Assembly: GCA_039621445.1 (NCBI GenBank) | Contig: CP154955.1 | Location: 41,238,426-41,302,425, forward strand | Origin: Euglena gracilis | Taxonomy: Eukaryota > Euglenida > Euglenophyceae > Euglenales | DNA length: 64,000 nt | Reading direction: 5' to 3' | Part shown: positions 44,365-55,989 of the stretch, one piece after another | Layout: each line of letters begins with the position of its first letter | How positions within the stretch are numbered: the first letter of the stretch is position 1 | Notes under the pieces: generated by a model | The model's database searches: none | Seen by the model: only the letters and a program-made list of their open reading frames with translations | What the model was told of the DNA's origin: nothing | Translations under genes and position numbers: made by a program

Positions 44365-46472
44365 GGTCGCTGAGCTCTTATCTCTTTAGAGTAAGAGCGA
44401 AGCTTACCACCCCCCCGAAACCCCCCCCTGACCCCCCCCCCCCCGCCCCCCCCGCCCCCCCCCCCCCCTGAGTAGGCCCGGGCACCCGCGGATTATCGAT
44501 GTGACCTGATTTCGGGACCCGAAAGGTTAATAGCCTATAGGTTAGGAGACGGTCCCTAGTTTGTCCAGAGCCCTTAGGTTGCCCGCAACTCCGCGCCAGG
44601 CCGGAGATCTGGCCCGAGCAAAAAAGTTGTCTACCGTTTTTTTTCCAAAGAAAGTTTGTTGGACCGGCAACAGGGGGTCATTTTTGGGGTCAAAAAATCG
44701 AAAAATTCAAAATATCTCGAAAACGCCGGGGAGTTGAGAAAAACTAAAGAGTACCTCATTCCACAACTTTGGGACGCCCTATCCACCGGTATGCGCGGTT
44801 TGGGCCAACTCCCCGCCTGGGCCGAGATATGGCCGTTTTGTGGTTTCGCCAGGGGGGGGGACTCTGCCAAAAATGGGTCATTTTGGGGTCAAAAAATCGA
44901 AAAATTCAAAATATCTCGAAAACGGCGGGGAGTTGAGAAAAAGTAAAGAGTACCTCATTCCACAACTTTGGGACGCCCTATCCACCGGTATGCGCGGTTT
45001 GGGCCAACTCCCCGCCTGGGCCGAGATATGGCCGTTTTGGGGTTTCGCCAGGGGGGGACTCTGCCATTTGGAGCCCAAACGAGGCCAAAAAACCAGTTTT
45101 TGCAAAATATCTCCAAAATGGTGGGGAGTTGAAAAAAATGTTCGGAGACCTAAATTGAAGCCCTTGGAACGCCCTATCTACTGGTATTTTGATTTTCCCG
45201 CAACTCCCCGCCCGGCCCTAGATACGGCCGTTTTCAGGTCCAAATGGCCGTTTTGTACACTTTTCCCTCTATCCGACTTAGCCGTTTTCGGGGCAAAAAG
45301 TCGAAAAAAATCGAAAAAATTTTTTGTGCCCAAAACCATGTTTTTTGGCTTCCTGGACCCGGAAAAAGTGTTTTCGAGCCGAAAATTGGCGTTTTTCGAC
45401 CCCCCAGCCGCTCATGGCCCTCATGGTCATGAGGCGCATCCTGCCCAATGATGGCCAATGACCAAAGATGGCCATCATGACCAATGATGGCCATCATGAC
45501 CAATGATGGCCATGAGGACCCAGGATGGCCATCATGAACCCGGATGGCCATCATGACCCCGGATGGCCATCATGACCAATGATGGCCATCATGACCCCGG
45601 ATGGCCATCATGACCCCGGATGGCCATCATGACCCCGGATGGCCATCATGACCCCGGATGGCCATCATGACCAATGATGGCCATCATGACCCCGGATGGC
45701 CATCATGACCAATGATGGCCATCATGACCCCGGATGGCCATCATGACCCGGATATCATGGCCATCATGACCCCGGATGGCCATCATGGCCCCGGATGGCC
45801 ATCATGACCAACGATAGCCATCATGACCCCGGATGGCCATCATGACCAATGATGGCCATGATGACCCCGGATGGCCATCATTACCAATGATGGCCATCAT
45901 GACCCCGGATGGCCATTATGACCCCGGATGACCATCATGACCAATGATGGCCATCATGACCCCGGATGACCATCATGACCAATGATGGCCATCATAACCC
46001 CGGATGACCATCATGACCAATGATGGCCATCATGACCCCGGATGGCCATCATGACCAATGATGGCCATCATGACCCCGGATGGCCATCATGACCAATGAT
46101 GGCCATCATGACCCCGGATGGCCATCATGACCCCGGATGGCCATCATGACCCCGGATGGCCATCATGACCCCGGATGGCCATCATGACCCCGGATGGCCC
46201 GGATGGCCATCATATGACCAATGATGGCCATCATGACCCCGGATGGCCATCATGACCCCGGATGGCCAGCATGACCCCGGATGGCCATCATGACCCCGGA
46301 TGGCCATCATGACTCCGGATGGCCATCATGACCCCGGGCCGCCGGCCGGGCCGGGCCGCCGGGCCGCCGGCCGGGCCGGGCCGCCGGGGCCGCCGGCCGC
46401 CGGCCGGGCCGGGCGCCGGGCCGCCAGCCGGGCCGGGCCGCCGGGCCGGGCTGGGGTGGTCTCCCAAAGAGC
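44365..46472 (+). repeat. macro-repeat unit 1
   Basis: Starts GCTGAGCTCTTATCTCTTTA (then GAGTAAGAGCGAAGCTTA), a C-run, CTGAGTAGG, GATTATCGATGTGA, CCTATAGGTTAGGAGACGGT and TGTCTACCGTTTTTTTTCC. It continues with unit-specific sequence, including the minisatellite. Confidence 0.8.
45415..46335. repeat. 19-bp minisatellite, array 2
   Basis: About 48 units of GATGGCCATCATGACCCCG with a CAATGAT variant alternating. It is the complement of the unit in array 1 at 40.4 kb. Confidence 0.95.
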
Positions 46473-46535
46473 TCAGCTCTACGTCACACCCTGGTCGTCG
46501 CTGAGCTCTTATCTCTTTAGAGTAAGAGCGAAGCT

Positions 46536-46566
<31 letters not shown>

Positions 46567-48919
46567 GCCCCCCCCCCCCCCCCCCCCCCCTGAGTAGGCA
46601 GGGAGGCCTGAGGATTATCGTTGTGATCGAATTTCCGGGCCCCCAAAGTGAATATCCCTATAGGTTAGGAGACGGTCCCTAGCTTGCCCAAGCACCCTCA
46701 CAATAGCCGTAGCTCTCGCTCCCCGCCGTTCGGAGATCGGGCCCGAGCAAAAAAGTTGCGTACCGTTTTTTTTTGGGGGGAAATTGCAGGTTTTTGGGGG
46801 GTCAAAAAATCGAAAAATTCAAAATATCTCGAAAACGCTGCGGAGTTGAGAAAAATTAAAGAGGACGTCATTCCACAACTTTGGGACGCCCGATCGATCG
46901 GTATGCGCGGTTTGGGCCAACTCCCCGCCTAGCCCGAGATACGGCCGTTTTGGGGTTTTGGGCCAGTTTGGCCAGTTTTGGCCATTTCGGGCCTGTACAG
47001 GGCTCGAAACCGTAATTCGCCCGTATCTCGGGCTAGACGGGGAGTTGCAGCCCAAACCAGGGGGTCAATCATTAGGTTTAGGGGGGGGTTTTGACCGTTT
47101 TTTGGGGTTCCCGGGGTCTGGTTGTGCCATTTTGGGCCAGTTTTGGGTAATCGGGGACCCCTGCGGGGGTTCGAGGGCAGCGGGGCTGGGGGGTCCAAAA
47201 ATCGAAAAATTCAAAATATGTTGAAAACGCTGCGGAGTTGAGGAAAAGTGATGGCGACCTTATTTGACGACGTTGGAACGCCCTATCGATCGCTATGCGC
47301 GGTTTGGGCCAACTCCTCGCCTAGCCCGAGATATGGCCATTTTGGGGGTTTTGGGCCAGTTTTGCCAGTTCTGGCCATTTCGGGGCCGGATACCGTAAAT
47401 TGACCGTATCTCGGGCTAGACGAGGAGTTGGGACCCAAACCAGGGGTCAATCATGAGGTTTAGGGGGGGTTTTAACCGTTTTTTGGGGTTCCCGGGGTCT
47501 GGTTGTGCGATTTAGGGCCATTTTTGGGTACTCGGGGGCCCCTGCAGGGGTCCGAACGGCTGGGGGGGCGAGGGGGGGGTCGGGGGGGAGGTCGGGACCG
47601 AAATTTTGGAAAAAAATTTTTTCGCTCAAAACAATTTTTTTTCACTTCAGAACATAAAAAATAGTGTTTTTGAGCGAAAAAAAATTTTCCGACCCAGCCC
47701 CCCCCCCCCCATGACCCCCCTGGCTGGGGGCAGCCCCGCTGGCCGGTGGACTTAGCCATTTTTGGGTCAAAAAGTCAAAAAAATTCGAAAAATTTTTTTT
47801 TGCCCAAAATCATGTTTTTTGGCCTCCCGGACCCAGGAAAACTGTTTTTGAGCCGAAAATGAGCGTTTTTCGACCCGCCAGCGCACCGTTCCGGGCCACC
47901 AACCATTTTTCGACATGATTGGGTGAGCCAAAACCGGGGGTCAAAAAAGTCGAAAAAAATCTAAATATTTTTTTGCCCACAACGATGTTTGTTGGCCTCC
48001 CGGACCCGGAAAAACTGCTTTTTTGAGCCGAAAACCGGCGTTTTTCGACCCGTGGCGCCCCGTTTTGGGCCGCGACATGGACTTCGGGTCAACGCGGGTC
48101 AAAAAAGTCGAAAAAGTGGAAAAAATTGGGAGGGTCGGGCCGCGCCCCCAGGCCGCCCAAGCCATCCCCCCCCCCCCCCCCCGGGCGCCCATGACCGGGG
48201 GCATCCCGACGCCGCCGGGCCTGGGCCAAGGGACCCCCGCCCCCACCCCCCCCGACCCCCCAAGCGCCCCGCCGTAGGGCGCCGGGACGACCCCACCCTT
48301 GACCGAACCGGGCCCCGCCGGGCCGAAGCCCCGTGCCCACCGGGGCTCCCCGACCCGAAGACCCGACGGGCCGGGCGACCCGCCCCGCGGGCCGGGGCCC
48401 CAGCCCAGGGCCCCGCCGGGACGCCCGGGACGCCCCGGGCCGCCGCCCGGGCCTCCGGGACCCCGGGCCGGGCCCCGGGCCCCTGGGCAGCGGGCCCGGG
48501 GCCATCCGCCGGGCCCCGGGCGCCGGGCCGGGCCTCCCACTCCCCCGTTGGATCATGACAGGGCCTGGCCATCACCCCCCGGGCCGCCCTGCCGCCCCCC
48601 AGGCCCCCCCCAACCCCCGGGCCCGGGCCCCGGCCCCCACGGGCCCCCCATCCGGGCCCTCCCCCCCGGGCCGGCCCCCCCGGGCCTCCCCCCGGGCCCC
48701 GCAGGGCCCGCCGCCGGCGGGCCGCTTGGCCCCGAGGGCCACCGGGCCGCGGACCCCCCGCAGGGCCGTCCCTTTCCTCCGCCCCGGGCCGCCCTCCGCC
48801 GGGCCAGGCCGCCCCCCGGGCCGGGCGCCGCCGCCCGCGGGCCGCCGGGCCTCCCGGGCCGCCGCCCGGCCGGGCCTCCGGGTGGCCCGGGACGGGCCGG
48901 GCCGGTGGGGTGTCTCCAA
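46473..48919 (+). repeat. macro-repeat unit 2
   Basis: Same core as unit 1, starting from CTCTACGTCACACCCTGG. It contains the inverted pair CAACTCCCCGCCTAGCCCGA (46918) / CTCGGGCTAGACGGGGAGTT (47027) and the GC-extreme segment at 48160-48910. Confidence 0.8.
48160..48910. repeat. extreme G+C segment
   Basis: Nearly only G and C (GGGCCCGG, GGCCGCC and similar). Pro/Gly/Arg/Ala-rich frames on both strands are composition artefacts. A smaller one is at 46335-46450. Confidence 0.85.
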
Positions 48920-50576
48920 AGAGCTCAGCTCTACTCCCACCCTGGTCGCTGAGCTCTTATCTCTTAGAGTAAGAGCGAAGCTTACCACCCCCAAACCCCC
49001 CCGTGACCCCCCCCCGGCCCCCCCCCCCCCCGCCCCGCCCCCCCCCTCCCTGAGTAGGTCCGGCCACCCGAGGATTATCGATGTGACCCGATTTCCGGGC
49101 CCCCAAAGTGAATGGCCTATAGGTTAGGAGAGGTTCCCTAGTTTCTCCAGAGCCGTCACGCTACCCGCAACTCCCCGCCGGTCCGGAGATCTGGCCCGAG
49201 CAAAAAGTTGTCTACCGTTTTTTTTCCCCGGAAAATTGCAGGGTCATTTTGGGGTCAAAAAATCGATAAATTCAAAATATCTCGAAAACGCTGCGGAGTT
49301 GAGGAAAAGTAAAGAGGACGTCATTCCACAACTTTGGGACGCCCGATCGATCGGTATGCGCGGTTTGGGCCAACTCCTCGCCTAGCCCGAGATACGGCCG
49401 TTTTGGGGTTTTGGGCCAGTTTGGCCAGTTTTGGCCATTTTGGGCCCGTTCGGGGCCCGAAACCGTAAATTGGCCGTATCTCGGGCTAGACGAGGAGTTG
49501 CAGCCCAAACCAGGGGGTCAATCATTAGGTTTGGGGGGGGTGTTTGACCGTTTTTTGGGGTTCCCGGGGTCTGGTTGTGCGATTTTGGGCCAGTTTTGGG
49601 TATTCGGGGACCCCTGCGCGCGCTGTGAGGGTGGCTGGGCGAGGGGGGGTCGGGTGGCAGGTCAGGACCAAAAATTTTGAAAAAAATTTTTTCGCTCAAA
49701 AACACTTTTTTTCACTTCCGAACATCAAAAAAAGTGTTTTTGAGCAAAAAAAATTTTTTTCCGACCCGGACCCCCGCCCCCCCGCCCTCACCCGGCTCGG
49801 GCCCGCCCCTGGCCTGTGGACTTAGCCATTTTTGGGTCAAAAAGTCGAAAAAAATCGAAAAATTTTTTTTGCCAAAAATCATGTTTTTTGACTTCCTGGA
49901 CCAGAAAAAAGTGTTTTGGAGCAGAAAACGAGCGTTTTTCGACCCGCGGACCCCGTTTTGGGGACCGCCGACCCATTGACTTTGGGTTCAAAACCCGGGT
50001 CAAACAAATCGAAAAAAATCAAAACCATTTTTTTCACCAGAAACGATGTTTTTTTGGCCTCTCGGACCAAGAAAAACTGTTTTTAGAGACGAAATGAGTG
50101 TTTTTCGACCCACCACGACCGGGCTTCGCCGCCGGGGCCGCCCTGGCCGCCGGGCCGAGGATACGGCCGGCCTCCGGCCGATTTTGGGTCACGGTGTCAC
50201 TGGCCCCGACTTCCGCGCCTCCGGGCAAAAAGTCGAAAAAATCAGAAAAAAATTTCCTTTCGCCCGGCCGGTCCGTGTTCCTTTCCGCCTTTCTCCTTCC
50301 GGACCTCCGGAAAAGCGTTCCTTGAGCTGAAAAATGAGCGTTTCCTTTCCTTGCCTTCCGCCTTCCGCCAGGGCCTCCTTTTTGGGACGCCCACCCATGG
50401 ACTTTTGGGCTCAAAACCGGGTCAAAAAAGTCGAAAAATCGAAATTTTTGCCTTGCCCCAAAAAGATGTTTTTTGCCTCCCTCCTGGACCCGGGAGGAAA
50501 ACATGTTTTTGATTCCCCTGAAATCCTGGAGCGTTTTTCGCCGGCGCCGAGCAGGGCCTGGGACTTTTCCCCAAAG
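48920..50576 (+). repeat. macro-repeat unit 3
   Basis: Core as in unit 1 with CTCTACTCCCACCCTGG start; GGATTATCGATGTGAC and CCTATAGGTTAGGAGAGGTT present. Confidence 0.8.
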
Positions 50577-51680
50577 AGCTCAGCTCTACGTCACACCCTG
50601 GTCGCTGAGCTCTTATCTCTTTTAGAGTAAGAGCAAACTTACCACCCCGGCGACGGGGGGGTCGGCCCGCCCTGCCCCCCCGCCCCCCCCCCCCCGCCCC
50701 CCCCGCCCCCCCCCCCCGCCCCCCCCCCGCCCCCCCCCGCCCCCCCTGAGTAGGTCCGGGCCCCCGAGGATTATCGATGTGATTGGATTTCCGGGCTCCC
50801 AAAGTGAATAGCCTATAGGTTAGGAGAGGTTCCCTAGTTTCTCCAGAGCCCTTCGGTTACCCGTAACTCCCCGCCAGTCCGGAGATATGGCCCGAGCAAA
50901 AAAGTTGTCTACCGTTTTTTTTTCCGGGGAAATTGCAGGGTCATTTTGGGGTCAAAAAATCGAAAATTTCAAAATATCTCGAAAACGCCGCGGAGTTGAG
51001 AAAAAGTAAAGAGGACGTCATTCCACAACTTTGGGACGCCCGATCGATCGGTATGCGCGGTTTGGGCCGACTCCCCGCCTAGCCCGAGATACGGCCGTTT
51101 TGGGGCTTTGGGCCAGTTTGGCCAGTTTTGGCCATTTCGGGCCCGTTCGGGGGCCGTAATTTGCCCGTATCTCGGGCTAGACGGGGAGTTGGAGCCCAAA
51201 CCAGGGGGTCAATCGTTAGGTTTAGGGGGGGGTTTTGACCGTTTTTTGGGGTTCCCGGGGTCTGGTTGTGCCATTTTGGGCCATTTTTGGGTATTCGGGG
51301 ACCCCCGCGGGGGCGCGACCGCGGCCGGGCTGGGGTCCAAAAATCGAAAATTTCAAAATATCTCGAAAACACTGCGGAGTTGAGGAAAAGTGATGGCGAC
51401 CTTATTTGACGACTTTGGAACGCCCTATCGATCGGTATGCGCGGTTTGGGCCAACTCCTTGCCTAGCCCGAGATACGGCCGTTTTGGGGGTTTTGGGCCT
51501 GTTTTGCCAGTTTTGGCCCATTCAGGGCCCGAAACCGTAAATTGGCCGTATCTCGGGCTAGACGGGGAGTTGGGACCCAAACTGGGGGTCAAACATTACG
51601 TTTAGGGGGGGGTTTTGACCGTTTTTTGGGGTTCCCGGGGCCTGGTTGTGCGATTTTGGCCAGTTTTGGGTGTTCGGGTT
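50577..51680 (+). repeat. macro-repeat unit 4, left arm of a large inverted repeat
   Basis: Core as in unit 1. The following 1.1 kb is mirrored by 51690-52410. Confidence 0.8.
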
Positions 51681-51689
51681 CCCCATCGC

Positions 51690-52410
51690 ACAACCACAAC
51701 CAGGCCCCAAGCACAGGCCAGGCCCCAAGAACACAGGCCCCAAGAACACCAAAAAACGGTCAAACCCCCCCCCTAAACCTAATGATTGACCCCCTGGTTT
51801 GGGTTCCAACTCCTCGTCTAGCCCGAGATACGGCCAATTTACGGTTTCAGGCCCCGAATGGGCCCGAAATGGCCAAAACTGGCCAAACTGGCCCCAAACC
51901 CCAAAACGGCCGTATCTCGGGCTAGGCGAGGAGTTGGCCCAAACCGCGCATACCGATCGATCGGGCGTCCCAAAGTTGTGGAAGGACGTCCTCTTTAATT
52001 TTTCTCAACTCCGCGGCGTTTTCGAGATATTTTGAATTTTTCGATTTTTTGACCCCAAAATGACCCTGCAATTTCCCCGAAAAAAAAAACGGTAGACAAC
52101 TTTTTTGCTCGGGCCATATCTCCGGACTGGCGGGGAGTTACGGGTAACCGAAGGGCTCTGGAGAAACTAGGGACCCTCTCCTAACCTATAGGCTATTTAG
52201 TTTGGGGGCCCGGAAATCCAATCACATCGATAATCCTCGGGGGCCATTGCCTACCCAAGGGGGGGGGGGGGGGGGGGGGGGCGGGGGGGGCGGGGGGGGG
52301 GGGGGGGGGGTCGGACCCCCCCGTCGCCGGGGTGGTAAGCTTCGCTCTTACTCTAAAGAGATAAGAGCTCAGCGACCAGGGTGTGACGTAGAGCTGAGCT
52401 CTTTGGGAGC
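51690..52410 (-). repeat. macro-repeat unit, inverted right arm
   Basis: Reads as the complement of unit 4, ending CCAGGGTGTGACGTAGAGCT near 52377-52396. About 400 bp of the left arm has no counterpart here. Confidence 0.8.
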
Positions 52411-53879
52411 CCGGGAAAAACGCTCATTTTCGGCTCAAAAACAGTTTTTCTAGGTCAAGGAGGCCAAAAAACATCGTTTTGGGGCCCAAAAAATTTTTTT
52501 TTCGATTTTTTTCGACTTTTTTGACCGGTTTTGACCCAAAATCAATGGGTTGGTGGCCCAAAACGGCGCGCTGGCGGGTCGAAAAACGCTCATTTTCGGC
52601 TCAAACACAGGCTTTCCGGGTCCGGGAGGCCAAAAAACATCGTTTTGGGGCAAAAAAAATTTTTCGATTTTTTTCGACTTTTTTGACCCGGTTTTAACCC
52701 AAAGTCAATGGGTTGGCGGCCCAAAACGGGGCGCCGGCGGGTCGAAAAACGCTCATTTTTGGCTCGAAAACACTTTTTTCGGGTCCGGGAGGTCAAAAAT
52801 CATGGTTTTGGGCAAAAAAATTTTTTTCGAATTTTTTCGACTTTTTGACCCAAAAATGGCCAAGTCCACCGGCCAATGGGGCGGGCCCCAGCCACGGGGG
52901 GCATGGGGAGGGGGGTCTGGGTCGGAATTTTTTTTTTCGCTCAAATACACTTTTTTTGATGTTCTGAAGTGAAAAAAAGTGTTTTTGAGCGAAAAAATTT
53001 TTTTCGAAATTTTGGCCGGGCTGGGGTCCAAAAATCGAAAATTTCAAAATATCTCGAAAACGCTATGGAGTTGCGGAAAAGTAAAGAGGACGTCCTTCCA
53101 CAACTTTGGGACGCCCGATCGATTTCTATGCGCGGTTTGGGCCAACTCCTCGCCTAGCCCGAGATATGGCCGTTTTGGGGTTTTTGGGCCAGTTTTGGCC
53201 ATTTCGGGCCTGTTTGGGCCCGAAACCGTAAATTGGCCATATCTCAGGCTAGACGAGGGGTTGGGACCCAAACCAGGGGTCAATCATTAGGTTTAGGGGG
53301 GGGTTTTGACCGTTTTTTGGGGTTCCCGGGGCCTGGTTGTGCGATTTTGGGCTAGTTTTGGGTATTTGGGGACCCCACCGGGCGCCGTCAGGGCGGCTGG
53401 GCGAGGGGTAGGTCGGGACCCAAAATTTTGAAAAAATTTTTTTCGCTCAAAAACACTTTTTTTCACTTCAGAACATCAAAAAAAGTGTTTTTGAGCGAAA
53501 AAAATTTTTCCAACCTGGACCCCCCCCATGCCCCCCCTGGCTGGGTGGGGCCCGCCACCCTGGCCGGTGGACTTAGCCATTTTTGGGTCAAAAAGTCGAA
53601 AAAAATCGAAAATTTTTTTTCGCCCAAAACCATGATTTTTGACCTCCCAGACCCGAAAAAAAGTGTTTTCGAGCCAAAAATGAGCGTTTTTCGACCCGCC
53701 AGCGCCCCGTTTTGGGCCGCCAACCCATGACTTTTGGGTCAAAACCGGGTCAAAAAAGTCGAAAAAAATCGAAAAAATTTTTGGCCCCAAAACGATGTTT
53801 TTTGGCCTCCCTGACCTGGAAAAGCTGTTTTTGAGCCGAAAACGAGCATTTTTCCCGGGCCGGGCCGGGGTGGTCTCCC

Positions 53880-55106
53880 AAAGAGCTCAGCTCTACGTCA
53901 CACCCTGGTCGCTGAGCTCTTATCTCTTTAGAGTAAGAGCGAAGCTTACCACCCCCCCCAAACCCCCCCCCTGCCCCCCCGCCGCCCCCCCCCCCCCCCC
54001 CCCCTGAGTAGGCAAAGACACCCGAGGATTATCGATGTGATTGGATTTCCGGACCCGAAAGGTTAATAGCCTATAGGTTAGGAGACGGTCCCTAGTTTGT
54101 CCAGAGCCCTTAGGTTGCCCGCAACTCCCCGCCAGGCCGGAGATCTGGCCCGAGCAAAAAAGTTGTCTACCGTTTTTTTTCCAAAGAAAGTTTGTTGGAC
54201 CGGCAACAGGGGGTCATTTTTGGGGTCAAAAAATCGAAAAATTCAAAATATCTCGAAAACGCCGGGGAGTTGAGAAAAAGCAAAGAGTACCTCATTCCAC
54301 AACTTTGGGACGCCCTTTCCACCGGTATTCGCGGTTTGGGCCAACTCCCCGCCTGGGCCGAGATATGGCCGTTTTGGGGTTTCGCCAGGGGGGGGGACTC
54401 TGCCAAAAATGGGTCATTTTGGGGTCAAAAAATCGAAAAATTCAAAATATCTCGAAAACGCCGGGGAGTTGAGAAAAACTAAAGAGTACCTCATTCCACA
54501 ACTTTGGGACGCCCCATCCACCGGTATTCGCAGTTTGGGCCAACTCCCCGCCTGGCCCGAGATACGGCCGTTTTTCGGTCCAAATGGCCGTTTTGTGCAC
54601 TTTTCCCACTGTCCGACTTAGCCGTTTTCGGGCCAAAAAGGCGAAAAAAATCGAAAAATTTTTTTTCGCCCAAAACCATGTTTTTGGGCCTCCCGGACCC
54701 GGAAAAAGTGTTTTTGAGCTGAAAATGAGCGTTTTTCGACCCGCCAGCGCCCCGTTTTGGTTCGCCAACCCATTGACTTTGGGTCAAAGCTGGGTCAAAA
54801 AAGCCAAAAAAAATCGAAAAATTTTTTTTCGCCCAAAACCATGTTTTTTGGCCTCCCGGACCCGGAAAAAGCGTTTTTGAGCTGAAAATGAGCGTTTTTC
54901 GACCCGCCAGGGCCCCTTTTTGGGCCGCCAACCCATTGACTTTGGGTCAAAACCAGGTCAAAAAAGTCGAAAAATATCGGAAAAATTTTTTCGCCCAAAA
55001 CCATGTTTTTTGGCCTCCCGGACCCGGAAAACATGTTTTTGAGCTGTTTTTTCGCCTGCCGGGCCGGAATGGTCCCCCAAAGAGCTCAGCTCTACGTCAC
55101 ACCCTG
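53880..55106 (+). repeat. macro-repeat unit 5
   Basis: Core as in unit 1 and very close to it in sequence (GGACCGGCAACAGGGGGTCA at 54197 and 44663). A last CTCTACGTCACACCCTGG occurs at 55090 near the element's right end. Confidence 0.8.
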
Positions 55107-55191
55107 GGTCGGTCCCGGCCAAAGGGCCGGCCTTCGGCCGGCCAGGGGGGGGGGTCTTATATGGGGGGGTCTTACATGGGGGGGGGCATGG

Positions 55192-55530
55192 TAATACCCC
55201 AAGTGGATGTTTCGGAGACCAGATAGTAGACTTGGGGAATTTTGGACCACCCTCCCCCCCCCCCCGCTAGGCGCGCGACTTGGCTAGGTCTGCCTCCCTC
55301 GAGCGGCTGCTCGTGCAGCTGCTCGCCCCCCCCCCCATCAACCCCCCCCTTCCCCCTCTGAGGGCTTCCCCAAGAAAAAAAATTTGTGAAAAAATGCGAC
55401 TTTTTTGAGACCCAGAAATGTTCAAAAAATGAACATTTTCGAACAAAAAATTGCAAATTGGGGGCTCCTCGCTGCCCCCCCCCCCCAATTGTGCCTAGCC
55501 TCCAATTGTGAACTTCACGGGTGAAATTCA
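55192..55530. repeat. right part of dispersed repeat E
   Basis: Continues the sequence of 29300-29610 (CAAGTGGATGTTTCGGAGAC ... AACTTCACGGGTGAAAT). The left part is at 44248-44295. Confidence 0.85.
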
Positions 55531-55554
55531 CCACAAGGGTACTTTTTTGGCCAC

Positions 55555-55940
55555 GGAGTTGGGCAATTAACCGTCATTTTCAAGGTCAAGCAATCAACCA
55601 TGGTTGTCGATTTAACAATTTTTGATTAATTGTGCCTTTCCCTCGATTAATTCGGTTAACTGCCGCAAGATCAATTTTTCAAAAAAAAAAGTCACATCCC
55701 TTTTTAGGCGTAAGTATGGCGAACTTCCTCACTCAAGGCATCAAAAACAGAGTTTTACAAGTGACGTTTAAGGTTTTTAGAAAGAATTTTTCTTCCACAA
55801 CCTTGCCATCTTCGCTGAAAAGATGTTCCCAACCCTAGGACATCCCTTCTTTTGCAAAGAAAAAGAAGAGATTTACCGGGGTGGATCACAGGCGATTAAC
55901 CAATTTTCAATTTACCATAGTTAATTGCCCGATTAATTGG
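55555..55940 (-). repeat. GGTTAATCGCTTG family, inverted copy
   Basis: Phrases CCCTAGGACATCCCTTCTTT and GCAAAGAAAAAGAAGAGATT match 37470-37510; ends are TTAACC-rich. Confidence 0.6.
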
Positions 55941-55989
55941 GGGTGTACGGGTCGCGGGGGGGGTCGCGGGGGGGGCGGGGGGGGGGCAG

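Larger units (their letters stand above)
44296..55191. mobile_element. 10.9-kb CCATG-polyC element with unoccupied site known
   Basis: Starts CCATGCCCCCCCCCATATAA and ends with the complement (TTACATGG..GGGCATGG), with TA on both sides. The flanks (CAATTGTCAAA left, ACCCCAAGTGGAT right) are continuous in the related locus at about 29290-29310, apart from a few substitutions. Just inside the left end is a hairpin TATAAGACCCCCC..GGGGGGTCTTATA with loop TCGGGAGCCAAAAT, as in element 2. The interior is tandem and inverted macro-repeats, satellites and a minisatellite. No credible gene is inside; long frames are homopolymer artefacts. Confidence 0.8.

Noticed and set aside
45415-46335. Regular repeats resembling a CRISPR array
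   Set aside because: Units are contiguous 19-mers with no unique spacers, in a eukaryotic setting; it is a minisatellite.
48333-49127. 264-codon open frame rich in Pro, Gly, Arg and Ala
   Set aside because: Arises from an extreme G+C segment; all frames on both strands are open there and no motif is present.
44296-55191. Transposase or other enzyme gene inside the giant element
   Set aside because: No frame shows recognisable motifs (DDE, RT, helicase, tyrosine recombinase); all are repeats or homopolymer translations.
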